Source of the DNA: an uncultured Lachnospiraceae bacterium
Lineage (GTDB): Bacteria; Bacillota; Clostridia; Lachnospirales; Lachnospiraceae
Assembly (NCBI GenBank): GCA_910586755.1
Contig: CAJUJM010000077.1
Location: 1 to 12,795 of the forward strand
Direction of reading: 5' to 3'
DNA length: 12,795 nt
Each line of letters starts with the position of its first letter. The stretch's first letter is position 1. Positions 6,840 to 12,795 of this stretch are shown here, piece after piece. The translations under genes and the position numbers were made by a program. The notes under the pieces are model-generated. The model saw nothing but the letters and a program-made list of their open reading frames with translations. It did not search any database and was not told where the DNA came from.

Positions 6840-7903
6840 CGCCCCCCGTTCAGCAGACAGAATATTGCCGGAGAGATTTTTTTCATGGTTTTTCCCATCC
6901 ATGCGCTTAAAATCACCATAGCCGCCGGCATCATCAGATAAAGAGCCAGGGGAATGGCTCCGGCCGGCCACAGAGCCGGCTCCTCACCGCCTGTTGCCGG
7001 AAAAAACTGATGAAAAATAAATGCGCCGCCTTTATTAATAAGCCGTACAAATGCAAAATGCAGGGCATAGAGAAAGAAATTATATTCCATCCACTGCCGG
7101 ATCTGCCCCAGCTTATCTTCTTTTACCGTCAGCCACAGCCCGGTTACAGCCAAAAAGCGGTACTGAACCGCATAAAATGGCTCTGAAGTTTTTTCCGCCG
7201 CAAAAAAGCACCCGGCCGCTGCCGCCAGAATCAGGATACCGACGGCCATACGCCTTTGGGACCAGGCTCTTTCCATCCATTTTTCCTGCCGCAAAGCGGC
7301 AAATCCTGCTGCAGAATAATAGAACAAAGCATCCTCGTTAATAACCGGCAAATCCTGCTTTACCCCCACCAAAACAAGGAGAACCGCCAGATAAATCCAT
7401 CCGATCCATGCCCGTTTTAAAATCCCGTATAAAACCGGCGCTAATGCGATGAGAAAGATCAATTGATACAGATACCAAAATACATGTAAATATGTATGAT
7501 GAATCACCGTGTCAGCCAGAACTTCCAGTTTAAAGGGAATTACTCCTTTTCCCATCAGCCCCCCTATCCCCGGCAGCCTGCTTCCTATTACATACCCCAG
7601 ATAGTACAAACTGTTCCAAAGTATGTAAGGGATCAGGATGCTGCGGATTCTGGACTTCCATTTACCTCCCAATTTTCCCCAGCTAAAATTCCGGTAAAAC
7701 AAATAGCCGGAAATCATAAAAAATCCCGGGACTGCAATCTGAGCCAATATTTCTCCGAAGAAATGTTCTATCCGGTAAAGCTCATCCCCTGCCTCGGTAG
7801 CCCCCATAAAAAGCTCTGCATTAAAAGAATGGGCCCAAACTACCAAAATGCTGAACCCAAACGTAAACCATATGATCTTTTTCCGAAACTCCCCTTCTCT
7901 CAT
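6836..7903 (-). CDS. Integral-membrane acyltransferase (family 3)
   Basis: About 355 aa, mostly hydrophobic, with around ten membrane segments. It fits Acyl_transf_3 (OafA/WecH-like): an early helix FTFGFSILVVWAHS with the conserved His, then EILAQIAVPGFFMISGYLF and IRSILIPYILWNSLYY, all hallmarks of the family. Members transfer acetyl or other acyl groups to surface polysaccharides, peptidoglycan or small molecules; the substrate is not evident. The ATG at 7903 follows a perfect AGGAGG (minus 7912-7907) by only 3 nt; an in-frame ATG at 7939 would add 12 residues but has no SD. A consensus promoter lies upstream (7967-7995). Convergent with the M23 gene with overlapping stop codons. Confidence 0.85.
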   Translation of the reverse strand: MREGEFRKKIIWFTFGFSILVVWAHSFNAELFMGATEAGDELYRIEHFFGEILAQIAVPGFFMISGYLFYRNFSWGKLGGKWKSRIRSILIPYILWNSLYYLGYVIGSRLPGIGGLMGKGVIPFKLEVLADTVIHHTYLHVFWYLYQLIFLIALAPVLYGILKRAWIGWIYLAVLLVLVGVKQDLPVINEDALFYYSAAGFAALRQEKWMERAWSQRRMAVGILILAAAAGCFFAAEKTSEPFYAVQYRFLAVTGLWLTVKEDKLGQIRQWMEYNFFLYALHFAFVRLINKGGAFIFHQFFPATGGEEPALWPAGAIPLALYLMMPAAMVILSAWMGKTMKKISPAIFCLLNGGR

Positions 7904-7966
7904 AGGCCTCCTAAATTTGCAACTTACGTTTCCGCACAAATTGCCCTGCTGCTAAATGTTATTATT

Positions 7967-7995
7967 ATTATAAAGTCCCAAAAAAGCTCTGTCAA
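7967..7995 (-). promoter_or_regulatory. Consensus sigma-A promoter of the acyltransferase
   Basis: The minus strand carries TTGACA (7995-7990), exactly 17 bp, and TATAAT (7972-7967), a perfect match to consensus. Its -35 hexamer occupies the same bases as the -35 of the divergent S8 protease promoter. Confidence 0.85.
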
Positions 7996-8018
7996 TTCCG
8001 GGATATGTCTGGTACAAT
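7989..8018 (+). promoter_or_regulatory. Promoter of the S8 protease, sharing its -35 with the divergent gene
   Basis: CTGTCA (7989-7994), an 18-bp spacer and TACAAT (8013-8018) preceded by TG at 8010-8011, an extended -10. The -35 overlaps the minus-strand TTGACA by five bases. Start of transcription would be near 8025, about 59 nt before the ATG. Confidence 0.6.
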
Positions 8019-8040
8019 ACCATTATGGTCTATTCGCCTT

Positions 8041-8078
8041 TCTCCTTTTAAGGATACAGGCATTTTTCATAAAGGAGG
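8041..8078 (+). promoter_or_regulatory. Possible SD-pairing leader hairpin of the S8 protease
   Basis: TCTCCTTT (8041-8048) can pair with AAAGGAGG (8071-8078, one T-G pair), the SD of the protease gene, with a 22-nt loop. Unlike recombinase 1, both arms lie downstream of the predicted start, so the native mRNA itself would fold. The stem is short and may be fortuitous. Confidence 0.3.
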
Positions 8079-8083
8079 TTTTC

Positions 8084-9304
8084 ATGATTCGCTTTTATTC
8101 TTCTTCCATTATTTTGTCCCTGGTTTTTGCCTTAACAGCCAGTCCTGTAAAAGCGGCCGCCGGGCCGGGTACTTCCCAGACATCCCCTGAGGATCCTTAT
8201 TCTTCGTATCAATGGTCTCTGAAAAATGACGGTTCTTTTCAGGTATCGGATTTAACGAAAAAGTTTCCTTCTATCAACTTTGCCAAGGGCTTTCCCCAAA
8301 GCTCTAAGGATGCCGTGTACCTTCCTGTCTCCAGCATCTTTTCCACTGAAGATGCTTCCAGGAAAGCAGTCTCTGGAGTCGATATTAATATTCTTTCTGC
8401 ATGGGATCAATATAACAGCTCGGAAACTCCTAAAAGAGAGGTAATTGTCGCCCTGATTGATACGGGAGTGGACACCGTTCATCCGGATCTGGCGGGCTCT
8501 CTCTGGGTCAATCCCGGTGAAATCCCCGGCGATGGTATTGACAATGACGGAAACGGATATGTGGATGACATAAACGGGTGGAACTTTTACATGGATCAGC
8601 CCTCTTTATGCAGCGGCAATGAAGACAGTCACGGCACCCACACAGCCGGTATCATTGCTGCCGGTCGGGGCGACGGCGGCATTGCAGGAATTGCCGGGAA
8701 TACCCAGGTTAAGGTTATGGTACTTAAGGTTCTGGGAGGCCCCATGGGAATCGGCTCCCCTGAGTCTGTTATCAAAGCCATCCGGTATGCAGAGGCTAAC
8801 GGGGCTTCTATCTGCAATTTAAGTTTTGGAACCAGCCGTTACTTTGAAAATCTGGCTCAAACCATACAAAATTCCAAAATGCTTTTTGTGATTGCTTCCG
8901 GAAACGGGGACAAGGGTGGGAACGGCCTTGACACGGATCTTTCTCCTGTATATCCGGCAGCATTTCCCTTTGATAATATCATCTCCGTGGCCAGCATAAG
9001 CTGGGACGGCACTTTAGTTAAAAGCTCCAACTATGGGCTTGGTTCTGTAGACATAGCAGCCCCGGGATCTTATATCCTAAGCACGGTTCCCGGCCAGCGC
9101 TATGCATTTTTCAGCGGGACTTCCATGGCGGCTCCCATGGTGGCCGGAGGCGCAGCCCTTTTATACTCTTACCGGACTGATTTCAATCTGACAGATGTAA
9201 AAAATGTGCTTTTAGCCACTGCCACTCCCATGGAGTCCTTAAATGGTAAGATTCTTTCCGGAGGTATTCTTAATGTGGGAGCCGCCATGAGCTGGGGACA
9301 GTAA
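8084..9304 (+). CDS. Secreted subtilisin-like serine protease (S8)
   Basis: 406 aa. A Sec signal peptide (MIRFYSSSIILSLVFALTAS, cleavage likely after the VKAA region near residue 25) is followed by a propeptide-like stretch to about 100. The S8 domain has a complete triad: Asp126 in LIDTGVD, His183 in DSHGTHTAG and Ser347 in SGTSMAAP, with the oxyanion Asn274 in ASGNG. GDGIDNDGNGYVDD (about 149-162) looks like a Ca-binding loop seen in several S8 subfamilies. The open frame extends upstream to 7496, but that part is antisense to the acyltransferase; the ATG at 8084 has AAAGGAGG (8071-8078) 5 nt upstream and begins a signal peptide. It has its own promoter and no clear terminator, so read-through into the wall-binding gene is possible. 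Likely processes or degrades extracellular proteins. Confidence 0.93.
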   Translation: MIRFYSSSIILSLVFALTASPVKAAAGPGTSQTSPEDPYSSYQWSLKNDGSFQVSDLTKKFPSINFAKGFPQSSKDAVYLPVSSIFSTEDASRKAVSGVDINILSAWDQYNSSETPKREVIVALIDTGVDTVHPDLAGSLWVNPGEIPGDGIDNDGNGYVDDINGWNFYMDQPSLCSGNEDSHGTHTAGIIAAGRGDGGIAGIAGNTQVKVMVLKVLGGPMGIGSPESVIKAIRYAEANGASICNLSFGTSRYFENLAQTIQNSKMLFVIASGNGDKGGNGLDTDLSPVYPAAFPFDNIISVASISWDGTLVKSSNYGLGSVDIAAPGSYILSTVPGQRYAFFSGTSMAAPMVAGGAALLYSYRTDFNLTDVKNVLLATATPMESLNGKILSGGILNVGAAMSWGQ

Positions 9305-9350
9305 ACCGATTCGGTAAGAAAATTGTCAGAAATTTGTATGTTTATCTTGT

Positions 9351-9379
9351 TTGACTGGAAATCTATGACTTGCTATAAT
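9351..9379 (+). promoter_or_regulatory. Strong promoter of the wall-binding protein
   Basis: TTGACT (9351-9356), a 17-bp spacer and TATAAT (9374-9379) with the extended TG at 9371-9372. One mismatch from consensus in the -35. The predicted start is near 9386, giving a leader of about 46 nt. Confidence 0.8.
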
Positions 9380-9431
9380 AAAATTATCAGAGTTTCATAT
9401 TACTTAAATATAAGGATAAGGGGGCTTTACC

Positions 9432-10727
9432 ATGATGAAAAAGATTTGGCTGGCTGTGGCCGCCGCGTTTTTTACTATGTCAGCAACCGTCACAGCATTG
9501 GCCGCTGATACCCGAATTTCTACAATCCAGATTTCCATAGATAATGCAGGTGATTTAACTGCCGGCGCTCCCATTGGCGGTGTAACTGCCAGCACTTCTT
9601 CTACGGAATACACCATTGACAATGTTCAGTTTCTTAACGGCGGGGAGACTTGGCTGGGAGGAGTTACCCCCCAGATCCAGGTGGATTTAGTGGCCAATGA
9701 CGGCTACATTTTCCCCTCCAGCATTAGCAAAAGCAAAGTCAAAATCACCGCGGACAGCAATTACGGGGCTACCTATGAAAAAGGCAAGCGGGATTCCGGT
9801 GACAACGCCTACTATTCCGTGTACATCAATCTAAAGCGGATCCCCGGCAACCTTTACGATTCTCAGAGCATGTATTGGGACGGTTACACCGCTTCCTGGA
9901 CAGATGTTTCCGGAGCAGACCGCTATGAGGTCCGTCTTTATCGGGGCAGTACCCTGATTACCACTGCCAGAACGGATTCTGATTTCTACGATTTTACCGG
10001 ACGCATGACTTCTAAGGGGTATTACCGGTTCCGTGTCCGCGCTATAGGCGATGATGAGTTCATCGGTTCCTGGTCCAGCTATTCGGATGATGTTTATGTG
10101 GATACTGAGGAAGCCCGCGATAACCGGGACAGCGCAGATTTTTATGACGATTACTATGATCGCACCGACTACTACAGTAAAGGCCCCGGTACCAACGGAA
10201 ATTACAATCCCAACTATCCCGGCACCACTCCCGCCAACGGCAATGCCTGGGTTTCCACTGCTCAGGGATGGCGCTATCGCTTCGGCAGCGGCAGCTATGC
10301 CTACAACGGATGGCAGTTAATTAACGGAAAGTATTACTTCTTTAATAATTCCGGATATATGATGACCGGATGGCTCCGTCTGGACAATGGCTATTATTAT
10401 TTAAAGCCTGACGGAGATATGGCTACCGGATGGCAGCTTATAAACGGCGTCTGGTACTATATGGAAAGCAACGGCATAATGGCTACCGGATGGCGCAACC
10501 TCAATGGTAAGTGGTACTATTTAAATCCCAACGGCGCCATGGTAACCGGCTGGAATTATATTAACAGCTTCTGGTACCACATGGATGCTTCCGGCGCTAT
10601 GCAAGCCAACGGCTGGTATTCCATTGACGGAAAAATGTATTACTTCTACAGCAACGGCGTAATGGCCGCTAATGTCACAACGGCAGACGGACATTATGTG
10701 GATGCTTCCGGCGCGTTGGTGCGGTAA
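9432..10727 (+). CDS. Secreted protein with fibronectin-like domain and C-terminal cell-wall-binding repeats
   Basis: 431 aa. A signal peptide (MMKKIWLAVAAAFFTMSATV, cleavage near ALAA-D at 25-26) precedes an N-terminal beta-rich domain (about 27-137) of no family I recognise. Residues about 147-224 look like a fibronectin type III or similar beta-sandwich (YTASWTDVSGADRYEVRLY ... YYRFRVRAIG). A Tyr/Asp-rich then Gly/Asn/Pro-rich linker covers 230-270. From 278 to the end there are about seven choline-binding-type repeats of about 20 residues (consensus MATGWQLINGKWYYLNSNGA), the last ones degenerate. Such repeats hold proteins non-covalently on wall polymers. The SD AGGGGG (9419-9424) lies 7 nt before the ATG. 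No catalytic domain is seen, so an adhesin or wall-structural role is inferred. Confidence 0.9.
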   Translation: MMKKIWLAVAAAFFTMSATVTALAADTRISTIQISIDNAGDLTAGAPIGGVTASTSSTEYTIDNVQFLNGGETWLGGVTPQIQVDLVANDGYIFPSSISKSKVKITADSNYGATYEKGKRDSGDNAYYSVYINLKRIPGNLYDSQSMYWDGYTASWTDVSGADRYEVRLYRGSTLITTARTDSDFYDFTGRMTSKGYYRFRVRAIGDDEFIGSWSSYSDDVYVDTEEARDNRDSADFYDDYYDRTDYYSKGPGTNGNYNPNYPGTTPANGNAWVSTAQGWRYRFGSGSYAYNGWQLINGKYYFFNNSGYMMTGWLRLDNGYYYLKPDGDMATGWQLINGVWYYMESNGIMATGWRNLNGKWYYLNPNGAMVTGWNYINSFWYHMDASGAMQANGWYSIDGKMYYFYSNGVMAANVTTADGHYVDASGALVR

Positions 10728-10755
10728 GGAAGCGCTGCTTTTATCAGAAAAACAG

Positions 10756-10792
10756 AAAAAGGCCCGGCAGATTTTTTCTGCGGCCTTTTTCT
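10756..10792. terminator. Bidirectional intrinsic terminator
   Basis: AAAAAGGCC (10756-10764) and GGCAG (10766-10770) pair with CTGC (10778-10781) and GGCCTTTTT (10782-10790), with a small bulge and an AT-rich loop. T-runs occur in both directions, so it can end the wall-binding gene and the convergent response-regulator transcript. Confidence 0.85.
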
Positions 10793-10826
10793 TATTTTAA
10801 CTGGCCATATACCAAAAAAGCCTTTG

Positions 10827-11513
10827 TCAATCCCGATAGAAGATATGTTCCACAGAAAGCTCACGAATCATGGCAATAATTTCTTTTGTCCTTTTCATGT
10901 GAAATTTCTTTAAAAGCGTATTAATCTGGGATTTAATGGTAGACACTTCCACCACCCGCTCCTTAGCAATTGAGCTGACGCTTTTTCCCTCCAGCAGCAT
11001 CCGAATCAATTCCCTCTCGCTGGTTGTAATTGCAAACGAGAGGTTAATAAAATAATTCATTTCCTGCTCTTTTCTCTTCATTCTGGAGAATTCTTTGGTA
11101 ATCGTCCTGACAATTTGAGGCTCAATCCGATTCCTTCCATAATAACAATCAATAATTTTCTGTATGATTTCTTCATGGGAAGCACTCTTTACAATATAGT
11201 CGACTTGGGGGGCGCTGGAAAACGCCTGATAAATAAAATCTTCTTCCTCGTGAACCGTCAGAAACAGAATTACCACCCCAGGCGATTCGGCAGCAATCTG
11301 CTCTGCCGCCCATATCCCTGCCGAATCATTCTCCATCTCAATATCCATCAGAATAATATCCGCTTCGGTTTCTTGCATAAGGCGCACAATCTCTCTTCCG
11401 CTTGTTGCTCTGGCTACCACCTCAAGCCGTTCATCCTTGGAAAGCGCTTTACAGATATCTTTCAGCAAATATTCTATATCCTCTGCAACTCCTACCCGGA
11501 TTCTCTTTTCCAT
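10827..11513 (-). CDS. NarL/LuxR-type response regulator
   Basis: 228 aa. The receiver domain (about 1-120) has the acidic pair Glu11-Asp12, phosphoacceptor Asp57 in ILMDIEM, Thr86 and Lys109, a complete set. A linker with charged helix (about 130-160) leads to a LuxR-type helix-turn-helix (about 163-220: TSERELIRMLLEGKSVSSIA, then STIKSQINTLLKKF). It should bind DNA when phosphorylated by the kinase encoded immediately upstream. The ATG at 11513 is chosen because the GAGGTGG SD (minus 11524-11518) is 5 nt before it; an earlier in-frame start (11555) would overlap the kinase end. The 10-nt gap from the kinase stop shows an operon. Its normal promoter probably lay upstream of the kinase and is now separated by the insertion, so expression may be lost or depend on the element. 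Confidence 0.9.
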   Translation of the reverse strand: MEKRIRVGVAEDIEYLLKDICKALSKDERLEVVARATSGREIVRLMQETEADIILMDIEMENDSAGIWAAEQIAAESPGVVILFLTVHEEEDFIYQAFSSAPQVDYIVKSASHEEIIQKIIDCYYGRNRIEPQIVRTITKEFSRMKRKEQEMNYFINLSFAITTSERELIRMLLEGKSVSSIAKERVVEVSTIKSQINTLLKKFHMKRTKEIIAMIRELSVEHIFYRD

Positions 11514-11523
11514 CTCCGCCACC

Positions 11524-11984
11524 TCACAGCTTTCTATACCATGGAATAGCCACATAAAACGTTGTTCCTTCTCCTACAGAGGATTCCACGCTGATCTCTC
11601 CAAAATGGCCTCTCACAATCTGCTCCACGTACAGCAATCCGATTCCCCAGCTCTTCTTGGAATTTTTGCTGCTGTAAAAGGGGTCAAAAATCTGGTTCTG
11701 TCCCTGGATATACAGGCGAACCCTCACGTTTCCATCTGTTCCGGCTTTCTGTTCAATACTGTCCACTGAGTTTTTAATGAGATTATATATCGCCTCGGAC
11801 AAATGGTGGGAATCAGCCAAAATTGGGTATTCTTCACTGACATCCAGGCCAATTTCTACAGATGGGTTTACCATCTTTAAAATCGCTGCCTTAACGATGT
11901 CTGAAGGCTTTTTCACTTCTTCCAACACCATGGAATTATTCTTAAATGCATGGTACAGATCATCCATCCTCAATAACTGATTAT
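11524..11984 (-). pseudogene. Histidine kinase remnant, 5' truncated by an IS21-like element and lacking the ATP-lid G1 box
   Basis: The remaining frame encodes the end of a dimerisation helix (about NNQLLRMDDLYHAFKN) and a HATPase domain: N-box SEAIYNLIKNSVDSI, then IFDPFYSSKNS, GIGLLYVEQIV and GEGTTFYVAIP. The phosphoacceptor His box and the sensor part are not present and would lie beyond the insertion. Between VRLYIQGQN and QIFDPF the usual segment containing DxGxGI is missing, an in-frame loss of roughly 20-25 residues, so ATP binding should fail even without the insertion. An open frame continues to a GTG at 12012, but its first nine codons come from the insertion-element end. Partner of the adjacent response regulator. 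Confidence 0.8.
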
Positions 11985-11986
11985 TG

Positions 11987-12060
11987 TCAAGCTTGGGAGC
12001 CACCGTTCTCACACTTGAGAGCCATTGAAACCTATTACATTATCAAGCTTGAGAACCACC
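11987..12060 (+). repeat. Multiple terminal repeats of the IS21-like end
   Basis: TCAAGCTTGGGAGCCACC (11987-12004) recurs as TCAAGCTTGAGAACCACC (12043-12060), 16 of 18 matching, 56 bp apart. A partial middle copy, CTTGAGAGCCA, is at 12014-12024. Repeated transposase-binding sites at the ends are typical of the IS21 family. Confidence 0.7.
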
Positions 12061-12104
12061 ACTATATATAGGGTTATGAATAGAAGAGATTGATACAGCA
12101 CCTT

Positions 12105-12166
12105 AACTTCCTTTAAACTGTGTTTCATGAAAGATTTTATCTTTCAAATACATTTTTAAGGAGGTT
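12105..12166 (+). promoter_or_regulatory. SD-sequestering stem in the istA leader
   Basis: AACTTCCTT (12105-12113) can pair with AAGGAGGTT (12158-12166, one T-G pair), covering the istA SD. Inside is a perfect 8-bp hairpin, TGAAAGAT-TTT-ATCTTTCA (12128-12146). No T-run follows. Blocking translation of RNA reading in from the host gene is the likely role. Confidence 0.5.
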
Positions 12167-12172
12167 TTCTTT

Positions 12173-12670
12173 ATGTTTAAGAAAACAAGAGTAAGGCAGA
12201 TTATAGAACTGCTTCAAAAGAATCTAAGTGACCGGGAGATTTCCACTGTTCTTGGTGTTTCCCGAAATTCCGTTGCACGAATCAGACAAGCTTCTGATGG
12301 CTGCAACGCAGAGTGGGAGGAGCTTCTCATGATGACGGATGATGAATTATATCGTTTCTTTTATCCTGATAAATTCAAGCCCAAACAAAGTTATGCGTCC
12401 GTTGATTATGCATATGTGCACAAAGAACTCAGTAAAGTTGGCGTTACAGAGGTTCTCCTATGGGAAGAATACTGTGAGAAGTGTAAAAAAGAAGGTGCAA
12501 AAGCCTGCTCCTATCCTACGTTTGCCAGAGGTTATAAAAGGTATACGGTCAGTAAAAATTACACTAGCCATATAGAACATAAACCAGGTGTTACACTTGA
12601 AGTTGACTGGTCGGGACCAACAATGAATTATATTGACCCGGATAAGAACACACAGGGTAGTGTAAAATAG
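12173..12670 (+). pseudogene. istA: IS21 transposase IstA, truncated by a second insertion
   Basis: 165 codons remain. An N-terminal helix-turn-helix (about 7-37: IIELLQKNLSDREISTVLGV) and the start of the DDE/RNase H-like domain are visible, ending just past EVDWSG, whose Asp145 is the first catalytic residue. The frame then reads into foreign sequence after Gln161 and stops four codons later. Intact IstA is usually 400 to 500 aa, so the other two catalytic residues are lost. SD AAGGAGG (12158-12164) is 8 nt before the ATG. The interrupted rest of the gene should resume beyond the second element. Confidence 0.85.
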
Positions 12671-12693
12671 TTTGTGTTTTTGGAAAAAAGTGG

Positions 12694-12741
12694 CTCCTTT
12701 TGGGTAAGAATTCAGATATGACAATTCTTATCGAAAAGGAG
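12694..12741 (+). promoter_or_regulatory. SD-sequestering double stem upstream of the IS256-type transposase
   Basis: CTCCTTTT (12694-12701) pairs perfectly with AAAAGGAG (12734-12741), the transposase SD. After a 3-by-3 internal loop, TAAGAATT (12705-12712) pairs perfectly with AATTCTTA (12723-12730) around a 10-nt loop. Sixteen pairs in all. Expected to hide the SD on transcripts entering from outside the element. Confidence 0.65.
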
Positions 12742-12748
12742 TATTTTT

Positions 12749-12795
12749 ATGGCAGTCGCTAAGGAGCAAATCCGACAGATTATTTCAGAAAACAA
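12749..12795 (+). CDS. IS256-family-like transposase, N-terminus only (partial)
   Basis: ATG at 12749 begins MAVAKEQIRQIISEN and runs off the window. The KEQIRQ-I-EN start is characteristic of Mutator-type IS256 transposases, which normally continue for about 400 aa with a DDE domain. The SD AAAGGAG (12735-12741) lies 7 nt upstream and is the right arm of the stem described at 12694-12741. Only 15 codons are visible, so the family is inferred. Confidence 0.65.
   Translation, partial: MAVAKEQIRQIISEN

Larger units (their letters stand above)
11985..12654 (+). mobile_element. IS21-like insertion sequence, left part (itself interrupted)
   Basis: The element probably starts with TG at 11985, exactly where kinase-like coding ends. 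Its left end carries repeated sequences (11987-12060), then a leader and istA. IS21 elements begin with TG and have multiple terminal repeats, which fits. The right part, istB and the other end are not in the window; a second element enters at about 12655. The boundary is inferred from loss of kinase homology and the repeat; no target duplication can be checked. Confidence 0.75.
12655..12795 (+). mobile_element. IS256-type insertion sequence, left end (partial)
   Basis: IstA homology ends at about 12655 and new sequence starts GGTAGTGTAAAATAG, an AT-rich end with the GTGTAAA core common in IS256-family inverted repeats. It continues into a transposase start at 12749. The family call rests on the 15-residue N-terminus and the end sequence, so it is provisional. 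The right end and target duplication are outside the window. Confidence 0.65.

Noticed and set aside
6963..6980. GCCGGC hairpin as terminator for the M23 gene
   Set aside because: No T-run follows and it lies within acyltransferase codons; GC-rich coding sequence explains it.
7496..8083. N-terminal extension of the S8 protease open frame by 196 codons
   Set aside because: It is antisense to the acyltransferase, has low-quality composition, and the ATG at 8084 has a strong SD, a promoter and a signal peptide.
11115..11549. 144-codon plus-strand open frame opposite the response regulator
   Set aside because: Fully antisense to a well-supported gene, with no SD and no domain.
11987..12060. Spaced direct repeats resembling a short CRISPR array
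   Set aside because: Only two full copies and a partial one, irregular spacing, and they sit at the end of an IS21-like element where such repeats are expected.

Overview
The window looks like a chromosomal segment from an anaerobic Firmicute of the Lachnospiraceae / Clostridium cluster XIVa type. The evidence is a class III fructose-1,6-bisphosphatase, a HAAS (DUF1700) membrane protein, a secreted protein with choline-binding-type (GW/YY) wall repeats, strong purine-rich Shine-Dalgarno sites (SD) and sigma-A-like promoters, several with an extended -10. The assignment rests on recognised protein families, not on a database match.

Layout, left to right. Positions 1-46 (minus) hold only the first 15 codons of a secreted protein whose signal peptide resembles those of cell-wall-repeat proteins. 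Diverging from it are two tandem, complete, paralogous tyrosine recombinases (276-2021), closed by a bidirectional terminator. On the minus strand follow fbp and a HAAS membrane protein, coupled by an ATGA overlap (2107-4544). A control region (4545-4832) separates fbp from a plus-strand pair: an RNase Z-like metallo-beta-lactamase-fold hydrolase and a membrane-anchored M23 peptidase (4833-6839). A convergent integral-membrane acyltransferase (6836-7903) shares its stop region with the M23 gene. A secreted subtilisin-like S8 protease (8084-9304) diverges from the acyltransferase; their two promoters share one -35 site. Next comes a secreted wall-binding protein (9432-10727) and a bidirectional terminator. 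The minus strand then carries a NarL-type response regulator (10827-11513) and the remnant of its histidine kinase (11524-11984).

The right end is a nest of mobile DNA. An IS21-like element begins at about 11985 and cuts off the kinase upstream part. Its istA is in turn interrupted at about 12655 by an element whose transposase starts like the IS256 family and runs off the window.

Common themes are cell-surface and secreted functions (wall-repeat proteins, M23 and S8 peptidases, acyltransferase), a recombinase pair of the sort that often controls variable surface genes, and central carbon metabolism (fbp). The most unusual signal is that five genes (recombinase 1, M23 peptidase, S8 protease, istA, IS256-type transposase) have an upstream pyrimidine tract able to pair with their own SD. 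In recombinase 1 the pairing arm lies upstream of the predicted transcription start, so only read-through RNA would be silenced; the two transposase genes may work the same way, but their promoters were not located. No tRNA, rRNA or CRISPR array was seen. No wholly novel multi-gene defence or biosynthetic system could be supported.
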